In this document: positions 13,946 through 22,312 of the stretch, piece after piece
Layout: each line of letters begins with the position of its first letter
Numbering within the stretch: the stretch's first letter is position 1
Source: Bradyrhizobium sp. 1(2017)
GTDB taxonomy: Bacteria > Pseudomonadota > Alphaproteobacteria > Rhizobiales > Xanthobacteraceae
Length of the DNA stretch: 64,000 nt
Direction: 5' to 3'
NCBI RefSeq assembly: GCF_011602485.2
Contig: NZ_CP050022.2
Span: 1,322,001 to 1,386,000, forward strand
The notes under the pieces: generated by a model
What the model saw: the letters and a program-made list of their open reading frames with translations, nothing else
The model's database searches: none
Told to the model about the DNA's origin: nothing
Position numbers and translations under genes: made by a program

Positions 13946-14410
13946 TTAAGCGGCCTGTGCCGAGCTCTTGATCACCTGCGCCTTCGGGGCGCCGGCGTTG
14001 ATCGCGATCTGGCGCGGCTTCTTGGCTTCGGGAATCTCGCGGACGAGATCGACGTGAAGCAGGCCGTTCTCAAGCGAGGCGTCCTTCACCTGCACGAAAT
14101 CGGCAAGCTGGAAGGCGCGCTCGAAGGCACGCGCGGCGATGCCGCGATAGAGCACTTCGGATTTCGAGTTCTCGTTGGCGACCTTGTCGCCCTTGATCGT
14201 CAGCGTGTTTTCCTTCGCGACGATGGAGAGCTCGTCCTTGGCGAAGCCCGAGACCGCAACGGTGATGCGGTAGGCGTTCTCGCCGGTGCGCTCGATGTTG
14301 TAGGGGGGATAACCGGGGCTGCCGTCCGAACCGGCCTGGTCAAGCAGGTTGAAGAGGCGGTCGAAGCCGACGGTGGAACGATAGAACGGGGTGAGATCAT
14401 AGCTACGCAT
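13946..14410 (-). CDS. Small heat shock protein, Hsp20 family (class A, IbpA-like)
   Basis: An ATP-independent chaperone of 154 residues that holds unfolding proteins in the cytoplasm. The N-terminus MRSYDLTPFYRSTVGFDRLF is the mark of rhizobial class A sHsps. The alpha-crystallin domain follows (YPPYNIERTGENAYRITVAV, ELSIVAKENTLTIKG, ARAFERAFQLADFVQV, LENGLLHVDLVREIPE). GGAGG lies just upstream of the ATG and is sequestered in a ROSE-type hairpin. An RpoH-like promoter stands about 120 bases upstream. It is therefore expected to be induced by heat at both transcription and translation. Confidence 0.95.
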   Translation of the reverse strand: MRSYDLTPFYRSTVGFDRLFNLLDQAGSDGSPGYPPYNIERTGENAYRITVAVSGFAKDELSIVAKENTLTIKGDKVANENSKSEVLYRGIAARAFERAFQLADFVQVKDASLENGLLHVDLVREIPEAKKPRQIAINAGAPKAQVIKSSAQAA

Positions 14411-14523
14411 GGTCAAGTCCTCCATTGAGCGACTGTTCAAGTAACCCGCCCGCCAATCGGGCCGGGCTTTCGTCTGTGTGCAGCCTGATGTTCCGGTTCC
14501 GAAACACTGGTAGCGGCCTGCAC
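14411..14523 (-). promoter_or_regulatory. ROSE-type RNA thermometer in the hsp20 leader
   Basis: In the minus-strand leader, TCGCT (14428-14432) can pair with AGGA of the Shine-Dalgarno (14418-14421), leaving the G of TCGCT bulged and a six-base loop. This is the conserved U(U/C)GCU::AGGA core of ROSE elements, first described in Bradyrhizobium sHsp genes. A second stem, GCCCG...CGGGC around CGATT, lies just upstream at about 14444-14463. The leader length of about 110 bases also fits. The hairpin should melt on heat shock and free the ribosome site. Confidence 0.82.
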
Positions 14524-14530
14524 GAAGGTG

Positions 14531-14558
14531 ATATGGGTGAACCGAGACGGCGTTCAAG
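14531..14558 (-). promoter_or_regulatory. RpoH (sigma-32) type promoter of hsp20
   Basis: On the minus strand CTTGAA (14553-14558) and CCCATAT (14531-14537) are separated by 15 bases. This matches the heat-shock sigma-factor consensus CTTGAA / CCCCATnT. Transcription would start near 14524, giving a leader of the length needed for the ROSE element. Confidence 0.7.
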
Positions 14559-14630
14559 AGGGCGGCAGCAAGCGCCTTTTCGGCGCTCCCGCCCCTTGAT
14601 TTGCAGCACTTCGCGCCCAAGCACGCACAA

Positions 14631-15578
14631 ATGACGCTGGTCTCGATTCCGTCCAATCCCGTTCCCGAAAACGTCGTCAGCGGCACCATCAAGACCCCCG
14701 ATGGCGCCGAGCTGCGCTTTGCGCGCTGGGCGCCTCCGGCGGGCCGCAAGGGCACCGTCTGCGTCTTCACCGGACGCAGCGAGCAGATCGAGAAGTATTT
14801 CGAGACCGTGCGCGACCTGCGCGATCGCGGCTTCGCGGTGGCGATGATCGACTGGCGCGGGCAGGGCCATTCCTCGCGCCGCCTGCGCGACCCGCGCAAG
14901 GGCTATGTGCGCGACTTCGCCGATTTCGAGGTCGACGTCGAGACCTTCGTGCAGCAGGTGGTGCTGCCGGATTGCCCGCCGCCCTTCTTCGCGCTGGCCC
15001 ATTCCATGGGCGGCACCGTGCTGCTGCGCATCGCGCATGCCGGCAAGCGCTGGTTCGATCGCATGGTGCTGTCGGCGCCGATGATCGACCTGCCCGGCCG
15101 GACCACGTCGTTTCCGGCCCGCGCGCTTCTGAAGGCGATGCGGCTGTTCGGGCAGGGCGGACGGTATGTCCCCGGCGGCAGCAGCCGTATCACCGGGCTC
15201 GATCCCTTCATCAACAATCCCCTGACCAGCGATCCCGTGCGCTATGCGCGCAATGCCGCGATCCTGGAGGAGGACCCGACGCTGGGGCTGGCGTCACCGA
15301 CGGTCGCCTGGGCCGACGCTGCCTTCAGCGCGATGCAAACCTTCAAGGGCATGAACTACCCCTCCCAGATCCGCCAGCCGATCCTGATGCTGGCGGCCTC
15401 CAACGACACCGTGGTCTCGACCGCGGCGATCGAGGAGTTCGCCTATCATCTGCGCGCCGGCTCACACCTCGTCATCGCGGGCTCGAAGCACGAGATACTG
15501 CAGGAGCAGGACCGTTACCGCTCCCAGTTCTGGGCCGCCTTCGACGCCTTCGTGCCGGGCACGCCGCTGTTCAAGTGA
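14631..15578 (+). CDS. Alpha/beta hydrolase, lysophospholipase/monoacylglycerol-lipase type
   Basis: A 315-residue cytoplasmic serine hydrolase of the PldB/monoglyceride lipase group. Seen in order: RWAPPAGRKGTVCVFTGRSEQIEKY (the usual H-G at the oxyanion strand is T-G-R here), MIDWRGQGHS, the nucleophile elbow LAHSMGGTV, a lid region, the acid strand MLAASNDTVVS and the His in IAGSKHEILQE. The ATG at 14631 is used because upstream in-frame codons are weak starts, although its own ribosome site is poor. It is divergent from hsp20. Likely substrates are lysophospholipids or monoacylglycerols, by family only. Confidence 0.87.
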   Translation: MTLVSIPSNPVPENVVSGTIKTPDGAELRFARWAPPAGRKGTVCVFTGRSEQIEKYFETVRDLRDRGFAVAMIDWRGQGHSSRRLRDPRKGYVRDFADFEVDVETFVQQVVLPDCPPPFFALAHSMGGTVLLRIAHAGKRWFDRMVLSAPMIDLPGRTTSFPARALLKAMRLFGQGGRYVPGGSSRITGLDPFINNPLTSDPVRYARNAAILEEDPTLGLASPTVAWADAAFSAMQTFKGMNYPSQIRQPILMLAASNDTVVSTAAIEEFAYHLRAGSHLVIAGSKHEILQEQDRYRSQFWAAFDAFVPGTPLFK

Positions 15579-15700
15579 GGCGGCGGCGGTGCGCTCCCTC
15601 GCCCCGCTTGGAGTGAGGGGTCGTTTCCGGGGATGGCGGTGAAGGTTGGGTCTGCGGAGGATCCTCATTCTCCATAATTGGGAGGAGCTCTTGCGACGAA

Positions 15701-15790
15701 GCAATCCAGACGGCTCTGCTAAGGCAGTCTGGATTGCTTCCGCCTTCGCCAAGGCTTCGGCGGACAAGTCAAGGCTTCGGCGGACAAGTC
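15701..15790. repeat. Inverted repeat plus 20-bp tandem duplication
   Basis: GCAATCCAGAC (15701-15711) and GTCTGGATTGC (15727-15737) form a perfect 11-bp stem. Immediately after, a 20-bp unit starting AAGGCTTCGG is repeated exactly at 15751-15770 and 15771-15790. The whole lies between convergent genes and looks like an intergenic repeat with a recent slippage duplication. Confidence 0.75.
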
Positions 15791-15819
15791 GCTTCCTTCG
15801 CGATGACGATGTAGGCAGC

Positions 15820-18591
15820 TCACAGCGTCTTCAGATACTCGATCAGATCGTAACGCTCGGCGTCGTCCTTGAACATGCGGCCGATGACGCCGGGGCGTTT
15901 CGGCTCGCCGTCCTTGCGCTCGAAGGAATGGCCGAGCACGCTGTTGCCCTGGATCGGCTTGCCGTCAGATCCGGTCGCCGAGAACACCGTTTCTCCCGTC
16001 TTGCAAGGTTCGTTGGCCGTGACTGCGAAACCGACGGTGTCAGGGTCGTAGTCGCGGCGGCCCATGCAGAATTTTTGCGGGCGCTCGCTCGCCGGCTTCA
16101 GCAGCCAGTACAGCGAAGGCACCGAACCGTTGTGCAGGTAAGGCGCCGTGGCCCAGATGCCGTTCAGCGGCCGCGCGCGATAGCGCGGATCAGGCGCGGG
16201 ATTGAGACAGTTCTTGCGCGCCAGATTCCATATTTGCGCCCGTTCGGGCTCCGGGATTTTCTCGTCGTCCATCCATTTGCGGGCGACGAGATCGACCACC
16301 GTCATGAGGCCGAGCGCATAGACCATCTCGTTGGGCGATTTGCTCGCGGTCGGGATGTCGCATTGCCACCATGTCTGGAGGTCGGCCGTGTTCACCTTCA
16401 GGAAGCCGGGGACATCGATTGTCCTCTTGCTGAGAACGAGCGACTGCTCGGGATCCGTCTTGATCTCGTCGAGCGGGATCGTCACCGCGTTCAGCACCTT
16501 GCTGTCGCCGCTCGGCTCCCAACGCTTCGACGACCAGAAGGCCGGCGTGTCGATGGCCGGCAAATGGCAGCCGGAGCACATCTCGGCGTAGATGGCGCGG
16601 CCGCGCTCGACGCGGTCGGGCTTCAGCCTCCAGGCGTCGCCGAGGATCTGCGAGGGCCATTTCGGCGCGAGCAGACCGCCGAACTTCGGACCGGAAGGAT
16701 CGGCTGACTTGAATGGATCGGGGCCTCTCAGCATGTCCTCGATCCAGCCGAGCGTCCTGAAGTTCACCGAGGAGCGCCACAGCCTGTCCTCGGGATAGGC
16801 GTCGGACAGGTTGAGCAGCGCCGTAACGCCGAGGGCTTCGCCGGCGTTGCGGATCAGCGGCTGCTCGATCGAGGCATCGTACTGCGCGAACTTGAACCAC
16901 GGCACCGTCCAGATCGCGGGGTAGCTGACCGGCGCGTCCTGGGCATGCAGGTTCTTCTCGAATCCCTTGATGCCGCTCATCTCGAGGTCCTGCGAAAAGA
17001 CCTGGTTGCCGATGCGGTTGAGGGCGTCGAGGCGGCCGAACCCTTCCTCGGTGTCCTGCTGCTGCTTGTCGTCCCAGGTCTTCTTGCCCTCGATCGTCTT
17101 CTCGTAAGTCTTGGCCCAGTCGATCAGGAAGCCGCCGATCGCACCGAGCTTTTGCTTGAGCGCGGCGCGGTTCGTCTCGCTGGCATCGGGGCCGAGCACG
17201 CGGTCGGCAAAGCGCTGGAAGCGGAACGGAACGTAGAGGGTGTAGGCGATCGACAGGCCGGTCGCGAGTTCGAGCTTCTTCAGGTCGGTCATTGCGGCGC
17301 CGCCGTCGAAGCGGACGTCGACGCCCTGATAATGGATCTGGCCGGTATGACAGGCCGCGCAGGTCAGCCCGATCATGTCGTCGTCGCGGCGGCCGGTCGC
17401 AGGATCGACGACACCGGTCATGCGCGCGAAGCCGACCGGCAGGCCATCGACGTTCTCCGCCGGCGTCCATCGCGTCGACCAGTCCGACACCTGCGTCGTC
17501 TCGTAGACATTGGCGTAGCCGAAGCGGCGCAGCGTCGCCGTGTCGGTCTGGATCGACTGCGGGCTCGGGATGAAGCCGAAGCGCTCCAGATAGGCGCTGT
17601 CCTTCATCATGCCCGGCTTCGAGAACAGATGAAGCCGCGGCTGCTCGAGCGCCACGAACCACTCGTAGGGCACCGGGAACGTCGCGGTGCCCTGACTGGC
17701 ATGGTGGAACCAGTGCCGGTCCTTCAGCGACCAGTTCTGCTCGAGCCAGAAGGCGGCCTTCGTTTCGGGGACCGCGGGCAAAGGCGGCGGCAGCAGATTC
17801 ACGAGCACGCCCTTTTGGGGCAGCATGGCGCGGACCTGGTTGGGGAATTCGGCGACGGCCACCAGGGTGACGAGGCCAAGGCCGATAACGAACGCCGCGA
17901 GCGCGGCGGCCCAGCGAAAGCGGAGCTGGCAGGTCGACAGCAGCGGCTGCGAGACGATCCGCTGGTTGATGCGATCGGGGAATTTGCGCTCCTCGAACAG
18001 CGTGCGCACGTCGGCCACGCTGAGATAACGCTCCTCGTTCTGCTTGCCCTTGCCGATGATCTTCAAAAGGATCGGCCATTCGAACTTCATCAGCAGCGGG
18101 TAGTACCAGCGCGCGGCGCTGCCGGCGCGCTTGAGGTTGTCGCCCATGAAGGACTTGATTTCCGCGGCGTTGAGGCCGGGCTCGCTGCTGCCGGTGTTCG
18201 GGTCGGTATAGATGCGGCCGAAGCTCGCGAGCCGCGCGATCTCGTCCTCGTTGACCTTGCCGTCGACGCCGAGGATGCGCGAGCCGGCGCCGCGCTTGTC
18301 GAGCGGACCGCCGCGCAGCGCGTCGAGCCGGGCGCCCGACCAGAGGCTCTTGAGGATATGACCGAGACCGTTGGCGATGAGTGCAACGCCGCGAACCTGG
18401 ATGCGGGCCGAGCTCTTCTTAAGCCCCGTTTCGCCGGTCGCATTTGCGATGGTCTGCGACAGCGTGTTCAGCGGGACGGTCCCACCCTCGACGAAACCTT
18501 CACCGACGAGGCCGCGCAGGAACGGGCATGGATTGTTCGGCGAGACCGGGATCGAGGGGTCGAAGGGAGGCTTCGAGGCGGCATCGTTCAT
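15820..18591 (-). CDS. Large membrane-anchored RoxA-like di-haem cytochrome c with N-terminal PCP module
   Basis: A 923-residue protein. C-terminal to one membrane span (about 224-248) lies a two-haem cytochrome region: CAACH at 411-415 and CSGCH at 672-676, with the surrounding pattern (GFGRLDALNRIGNQVF, VSYPAIWTVPWFKFAQYD, APYLHNGSVPSLYWLL) of the RoxA-like/MauG-like di-haem peroxidase and oxygenase superfamily. The first 220 residues are not part of that family: they begin with N-N-P-C-P-F-L-R-G-L at 19-28, spaced like the PCP haem-thiolate motif of fungal peroxygenases, and contain an EF-hand-like VDGKVNEDE. There is no signal peptide, so the N-terminal part should be cytoplasmic and the haem part periplasmic. 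AGGA stands 9 bases before the ATG. Substrate unknown. Confidence 0.85.
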   Translation of the reverse strand: MNDAASKPPFDPSIPVSPNNPCPFLRGLVGEGFVEGGTVPLNTLSQTIANATGETGLKKSSARIQVRGVALIANGLGHILKSLWSGARLDALRGGPLDKRGAGSRILGVDGKVNEDEIARLASFGRIYTDPNTGSSEPGLNAAEIKSFMGDNLKRAGSAARWYYPLLMKFEWPILLKIIGKGKQNEERYLSVADVRTLFEERKFPDRINQRIVSQPLLSTCQLRFRWAAALAAFVIGLGLVTLVAVAEFPNQVRAMLPQKGVLVNLLPPPLPAVPETKAAFWLEQNWSLKDRHWFHHASQGTATFPVPYEWFVALEQPRLHLFSKPGMMKDSAYLERFGFIPSPQSIQTDTATLRRFGYANVYETTQVSDWSTRWTPAENVDGLPVGFARMTGVVDPATGRRDDDMIGLTCAACHTGQIHYQGVDVRFDGGAAMTDLKKLELATGLSIAYTLYVPFRFQRFADRVLGPDASETNRAALKQKLGAIGGFLIDWAKTYEKTIEGKKTWDDKQQQDTEEGFGRLDALNRIGNQVFSQDLEMSGIKGFEKNLHAQDAPVSYPAIWTVPWFKFAQYDASIEQPLIRNAGEALGVTALLNLSDAYPEDRLWRSSVNFRTLGWIEDMLRGPDPFKSADPSGPKFGGLLAPKWPSQILGDAWRLKPDRVERGRAIYAEMCSGCHLPAIDTPAFWSSKRWEPSGDSKVLNAVTIPLDEIKTDPEQSLVLSKRTIDVPGFLKVNTADLQTWWQCDIPTASKSPNEMVYALGLMTVVDLVARKWMDDEKIPEPERAQIWNLARKNCLNPAPDPRYRARPLNGIWATAPYLHNGSVPSLYWLLKPASERPQKFCMGRRDYDPDTVGFAVTANEPCKTGETVFSATGSDGKPIQGNSVLGHSFERKDGEPKRPGVIGRMFKDDAERYDLIEYLKTL

Positions 18592-18773
18592 GGCCCAAAT
18601 CCTGAAAACAGCGAATCGTGAAATGCGGCAGGTGCGCCGTTAAAGCGCGGAAAGTGCTAACAAACCGACAGCACAATATACTACTTCAGGATGTGGCGAA
18701 GTGTGGCCCATTTCACTGTCACGTCAACAAGAGCGAGCGTGAGGCCGCCAAAGGACCGCTCCTGACCTGCCGT

Positions 18774-20570
18774 TCAGGACTCGGCGGCGCGTTTGATGTC
18801 GCTCTGCACCAGGGTCAGCTTGCCGAGCGGCACGCCGGCCTTGAGCAGCCCCTCGCGGTAATGGGCGATGTCCTCCGGCCGCTTCCAGTGGAAGTTGCGC
18901 AAGTGCCTGTCGACGTTGAGGGTTGGATAGTTTCCCATCAGCACGCCCACGGCCTCGCTTGCCTCGTCGCTCCGTCCCATCTGGGCCAATGCCGCAGAGC
19001 GGATCGCCAGCGCCTGCATGTGGTTCGGATTGATGTAGAGCTGCTCGCGGGCCCATGACAGGGTCGCGTCATATTGGCGCAACAGGTAGTGACTGAAGGC
19101 GTTCAGCGCCGCCCATTGATAGCGCGGGTCGCTGTTGTCGCGCTGCGACGCCATCGAGAACAGCTCAATTGCCTCGCGGTGCTCGCCGACGATGAAATGG
19201 CAGATGCCGAGCACCCCGCGCGCGCCGTTGTCATAAGGGTTGAGGGCGACCGCGCGCTTCGCGGCGTCCATCGCGGCCTCGTAATGGCCTTCCATGCCGT
19301 GAGCCCAGGACAGGATCGAGAACGCGAAGGAGGAGCGCGGGTCGAGCCGCACGCTGGTCTCAGCCAGGTTCATTGCCTCGGCCCACATCTCCCGCGTGCC
19401 CTTCACCCAGCCGAACTGGATGCTCTGGATCTGGATCGTGGCGAGATAGGCGTGCGCAATCGACAGTTTGGGATCGAGCCGGATGGCCTCACGGAACAGG
19501 TCGACGGCAGCGGCCAGATCCTCCTTGGTCTGCCGGTAGTAATGCGACAGGCCCTTGAGGAAGCGGTCCCAGGCGCTGACGTCGGTCGAGAGCCGTGCCG
19601 GCGCCGAGGCCTCGGCCCGGACGATTTCGGTGGCGATGGCGGCGGACAGATTCGTCGTGATCTCGTCCTGCATCGCGAACAGGTCGCCGATGTCGCGGTC
19701 GTAGCGGCCGGTCCACAGCTGTTCACCGGTCTCCGGCGCGATCAGCTCGGCGGTGACGCGGATCTTTGCGCCGGCGCGCCGCACCGAACCCTGGATCAGA
19801 TAGCTGGCGTCGATCTCGCGCGCGATCAGCCGGGTGCTGGTGTTCCTGCCCTTGAAGGCGAAGGTCGAGTTGCGGCTCAGCACACGATAGAAGGATTGCA
19901 ATGACAGCGCGTGGATCAGATCCTCGGTGAGGCCATCGGAGAAATATTCGTCCTGGGCATCGCTGAGATTGGCAAAGGGCAGCACGCCGACGATCGCGGT
20001 GCGGTACTGCTGCGACAGCGCGGACGCCTCCCTCAGCTCGGGGGCCAGCGCCGGCGCGCCTTCGGGCGTCCAGGTCCAGACCCCGACTGTGTCCTTGATG
20101 TTCTTGAAGCGGTGGTTGCCGGCATCGGTGAGATTCACGGTGAGATGCTTGCTCGCCTCGCGATGAGCCTTGGCCGAGATCGCGAAGCCACCGGGGCTCG
20201 CCACCGATTCCAGGCGGACGGCAATGTTGACATCGTCACCGAATACTTCGTCCTCGTCGGCGATGACGTCGCCCATGTGGATACCGAGCCGGAACTGCAT
20301 GGCGCGGTCGGCGGGCAGATGCCGGTTGCGCTCCGCCATCAGCGTCTGCATGGCGATCGCGGCTTCTGTGGCACCGACGATCGAGGCGAACTCCAGCAGG
20401 AAGCCGTCGCCGGTGTTTTTGACGACGCGGCCGCCGTGATTGAGGATAATGGGATGGATCGCGCTGCGATGGGCCTTGAAGGCGGCATGGGTGCCGGCTT
20501 CGTCGCTGCCCATCATGCGCGAATAGCCGGCGACATCGGCGCAGACGATGGCAGCCAGACGTCTTTCCAT
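18774..20570 (-). CDS. Class III adenylate/guanylate cyclase with TolB-like and TPR regions
   Basis: A 599-residue soluble protein. Residues 1-180 are the class III cyclase catalytic domain: metal Asp12 in VCADVAGYSRMM and Asp55 in NTGDGFLLEF, then FRLGIHMGDV and GDDVNIAVRLE. Residues about 195-310 form a TolB-like N-terminal domain (VGVLPFANLSDAQDEYFSDGL). The rest is TPR repeats (AIRLDPKLSIAHAYLA, AVALNPYDNGARGVLG). This architecture is expanded in Bradyrhizobium. It probably makes cAMP in response to an unknown partner bound by the TPRs. ATG 20570 has GGAG upstream. Confidence 0.9.
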   Translation of the reverse strand: MERRLAAIVCADVAGYSRMMGSDEAGTHAAFKAHRSAIHPIILNHGGRVVKNTGDGFLLEFASIVGATEAAIAMQTLMAERNRHLPADRAMQFRLGIHMGDVIADEDEVFGDDVNIAVRLESVASPGGFAISAKAHREASKHLTVNLTDAGNHRFKNIKDTVGVWTWTPEGAPALAPELREASALSQQYRTAIVGVLPFANLSDAQDEYFSDGLTEDLIHALSLQSFYRVLSRNSTFAFKGRNTSTRLIAREIDASYLIQGSVRRAGAKIRVTAELIAPETGEQLWTGRYDRDIGDLFAMQDEITTNLSAAIATEIVRAEASAPARLSTDVSAWDRFLKGLSHYYRQTKEDLAAAVDLFREAIRLDPKLSIAHAYLATIQIQSIQFGWVKGTREMWAEAMNLAETSVRLDPRSSFAFSILSWAHGMEGHYEAAMDAAKRAVALNPYDNGARGVLGICHFIVGEHREAIELFSMASQRDNSDPRYQWAALNAFSHYLLRQYDATLSWAREQLYINPNHMQALAIRSAALAQMGRSDEASEAVGVLMGNYPTLNVDRHLRNFHWKRPEDIAHYREGLLKAGVPLGKLTLVQSDIKRAAES

Positions 20571-20780
20571 GTCCCGGGAGCTCCAACGGATCGAGGACCG
20601 GCCACGGCGTGGCAGTCTTCCCAATCCCGCATTTCAAGAACCATGCCTTTATAGAGCAGATGAGGCCGCGCGACAGCATGATCGCATTGCAAATTCGAGG
20701 CAAATCCCCCGCAATTGCGGCAGTGGACGGGGAGGGGCGAACCAAATAAGCCGGTTCAGGGCTGATCGGGGAGACCTCGC

Positions 20781-21413
20781 ATGCTGGGCATTCACGAAAT
20801 CTGGCTCTTCATCCTGTCGGGCGTGCTGCTCAACATCACGCCGGGGCCGGATACGGTTTATGTGATCGGCCGCAGCATGCAGATGGGATGGCGGGGCGGC
20901 GCCGCTGCCGCACTGGGCATCAGTTGCGGCTGCTTTTTCCACGTCGCGGCAGCGGCGATCGGCCTTTCGGCCCTGCTGATGGCCTCATCGACGGCGTTCT
21001 CGATCCTGAAGCTGGTCGGCGCGGCCTATCTCGTCGTGACGGGACTTCAGATGCTGTGGTCGCGCCCGGCGCTGGCCTCGGCCATCGACGAGCCAGTGCA
21101 GAGCTCGCTGCGGCGGGTCTTCCTCCAGGGCGTCTTCACCAACGCGCTCAATCCCAAGGTCGCACTGTTCTTCCTGGCCTTCCTGCCTCAATTCGTCGCA
21201 GCCGATTCAGCCCACAAGCCGCTCGCCTTCCTGACGCTCGGCCTGATCTTCATCTCGACGGGAACGCTGTGGTGCCTGGTGGTGGCGGCGTTCGCGGCCA
21301 GGGCCGCCCATCGCTTGCGGAGATCCGAGGGCGCGATCGCCTGGGTCAACCGTGCGCTCGGCGGCCTGTTCGTCTATCTCGGCATCCGCGTCGCCATGCT
21401 GGAGACGCGGTAA
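20781..21413 (+). CDS. LysE/RhtB family amino-acid exporter
   Basis: A 210-residue inner-membrane protein with about six hydrophobic helices. The N-terminus LNITPGPDTVYVIGRSMQMG and the mid-protein FTNALNPKVALFFLAFLPQF are the two signature regions of the LysE/RhtB translocator family, which exports amino acids such as threonine or homoserine lactone. GGGAGACC precedes the ATG. It is divergent from the cyclase gene and convergent with the TauE gene. The exported substrate cannot be told from sequence. Confidence 0.93.
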   Translation: MLGIHEIWLFILSGVLLNITPGPDTVYVIGRSMQMGWRGGAAAALGISCGCFFHVAAAAIGLSALLMASSTAFSILKLVGAAYLVVTGLQMLWSRPALASAIDEPVQSSLRRVFLQGVFTNALNPKVALFFLAFLPQFVAADSAHKPLAFLTLGLIFISTGTLWCLVVAAFAARAAHRLRRSEGAIAWVNRALGGLFVYLGIRVAMLETR

Positions 21414-21419
21414 CTTCCT

Positions 21420-22172
21420 TCAGGCAAATTCCTTCAGCACGGCGCTGCCGGCGAGATAAAGGCCGAGCAGGATCATCGCGATCAGGAACCAGCGGCGAAA
21501 GGCTTCCGCCGGCATCCGTGCCCGCACCGATTGGCCGATGAACATGCCGGCAAAGGCCATGGCCATCCCCACGGCGCCCGGCACGGCATTGGCGGGCGTC
21601 AGCAATCCGACGGCGGTCAGGTTGAAGGCGAGCGCCAGCGTCGCCGTCGTGAAGAACACGCCGAGCGCCTGGACCAACTCGTCCTTCTCCATGCCGATCG
21701 CCTGCATGAACGGCATCGAGGGGATCACCTGCACGCCTGTCGAGGCCGAGATCATGCCGGTGACGACACCGACCACGCCGCCGACCCATTTCTCGTTCTC
21801 GGGCGCGACGCGGAACTGGAATTTGTTCAGGCCGATCACGGCGTAGAGAATGAGCAGCGCGCCGAGCACGATCGTGCCGTAGCGTGCATGCGGGCCGGTC
21901 AGTGCGCCGGCATTGAGCCAGCACCCGATCACGGTGCCGATCATCAGCGGCCACAGCCGCTTCAGGATGTCGCGCAGATGAGGGCCGACGAAGGTCTGCC
22001 AGATGTTGGTGACGATGGCCGGCACGATGACGATGGCGATGGCGCGGCTGGGGGCCATGCTCACCGCGAGCAGGCCCATGGACACGGTCGGCAGGCCGAG
22101 CCCGACCACGCCCTTGACGAATCCGGCCAGGAGGAAGACGGCGGCGATGAGGATGAGCAGCGGGTCGATCAT
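21420..22172 (-). CDS. TauE/SafE family anion exporter
   Basis: A 250-residue inner-membrane protein with about eight hydrophobic segments and the family's two-half pattern: GFVKGVVGLGLPTVSMGLLA in the first half and GVVTGMISASTGVQVIPSMPFMQ in the second. Members move sulfite, sulfonates or other organic anions. The ATG at 22172 begins directly before the first membrane helix; upstream frame adds only a short polar stretch. It is divergent from the LysR gene, which probably regulates it. Substrate unknown. Confidence 0.9.
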   Translation of the reverse strand: MIDPLLILIAAVFLLAGFVKGVVGLGLPTVSMGLLAVSMAPSRAIAIVIVPAIVTNIWQTFVGPHLRDILKRLWPLMIGTVIGCWLNAGALTGPHARYGTIVLGALLILYAVIGLNKFQFRVAPENEKWVGGVVGVVTGMISASTGVQVIPSMPFMQAIGMEKDELVQALGVFFTTATLALAFNLTAVGLLTPANAVPGAVGMAMAFAGMFIGQSVRARMPAEAFRRWFLIAMILLGLYLAGSAVLKEFA

Positions 22173-22249
22173 ATCAGCACATTGACCGAAGCCGCGCGCC
22201 GGCACAATCTGGAGGTTACGGAGAGTGCCTTCGTTCCAGACGAAGGCTC

Positions 22250-22289
22250 AAGCATGATCCGGAAAGGTTTTTCCGACAAGATCATGCTC
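22250..22289. repeat. Inverted repeat upstream of LysR gene
   Basis: AGCATGATCCGGAAA and TTTCCGACAAGATCATGCT form an imperfect hairpin of about 15 bp. This exact motif type recurs in Bradyrhizobium intergenic regions. It lies in the divergent promoter region of the tauE-like and lysR-like genes. Confidence 0.6.
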
Positions 22290-22312
22290 CAACAACGAGA
22301 GAACGGCCTGCG

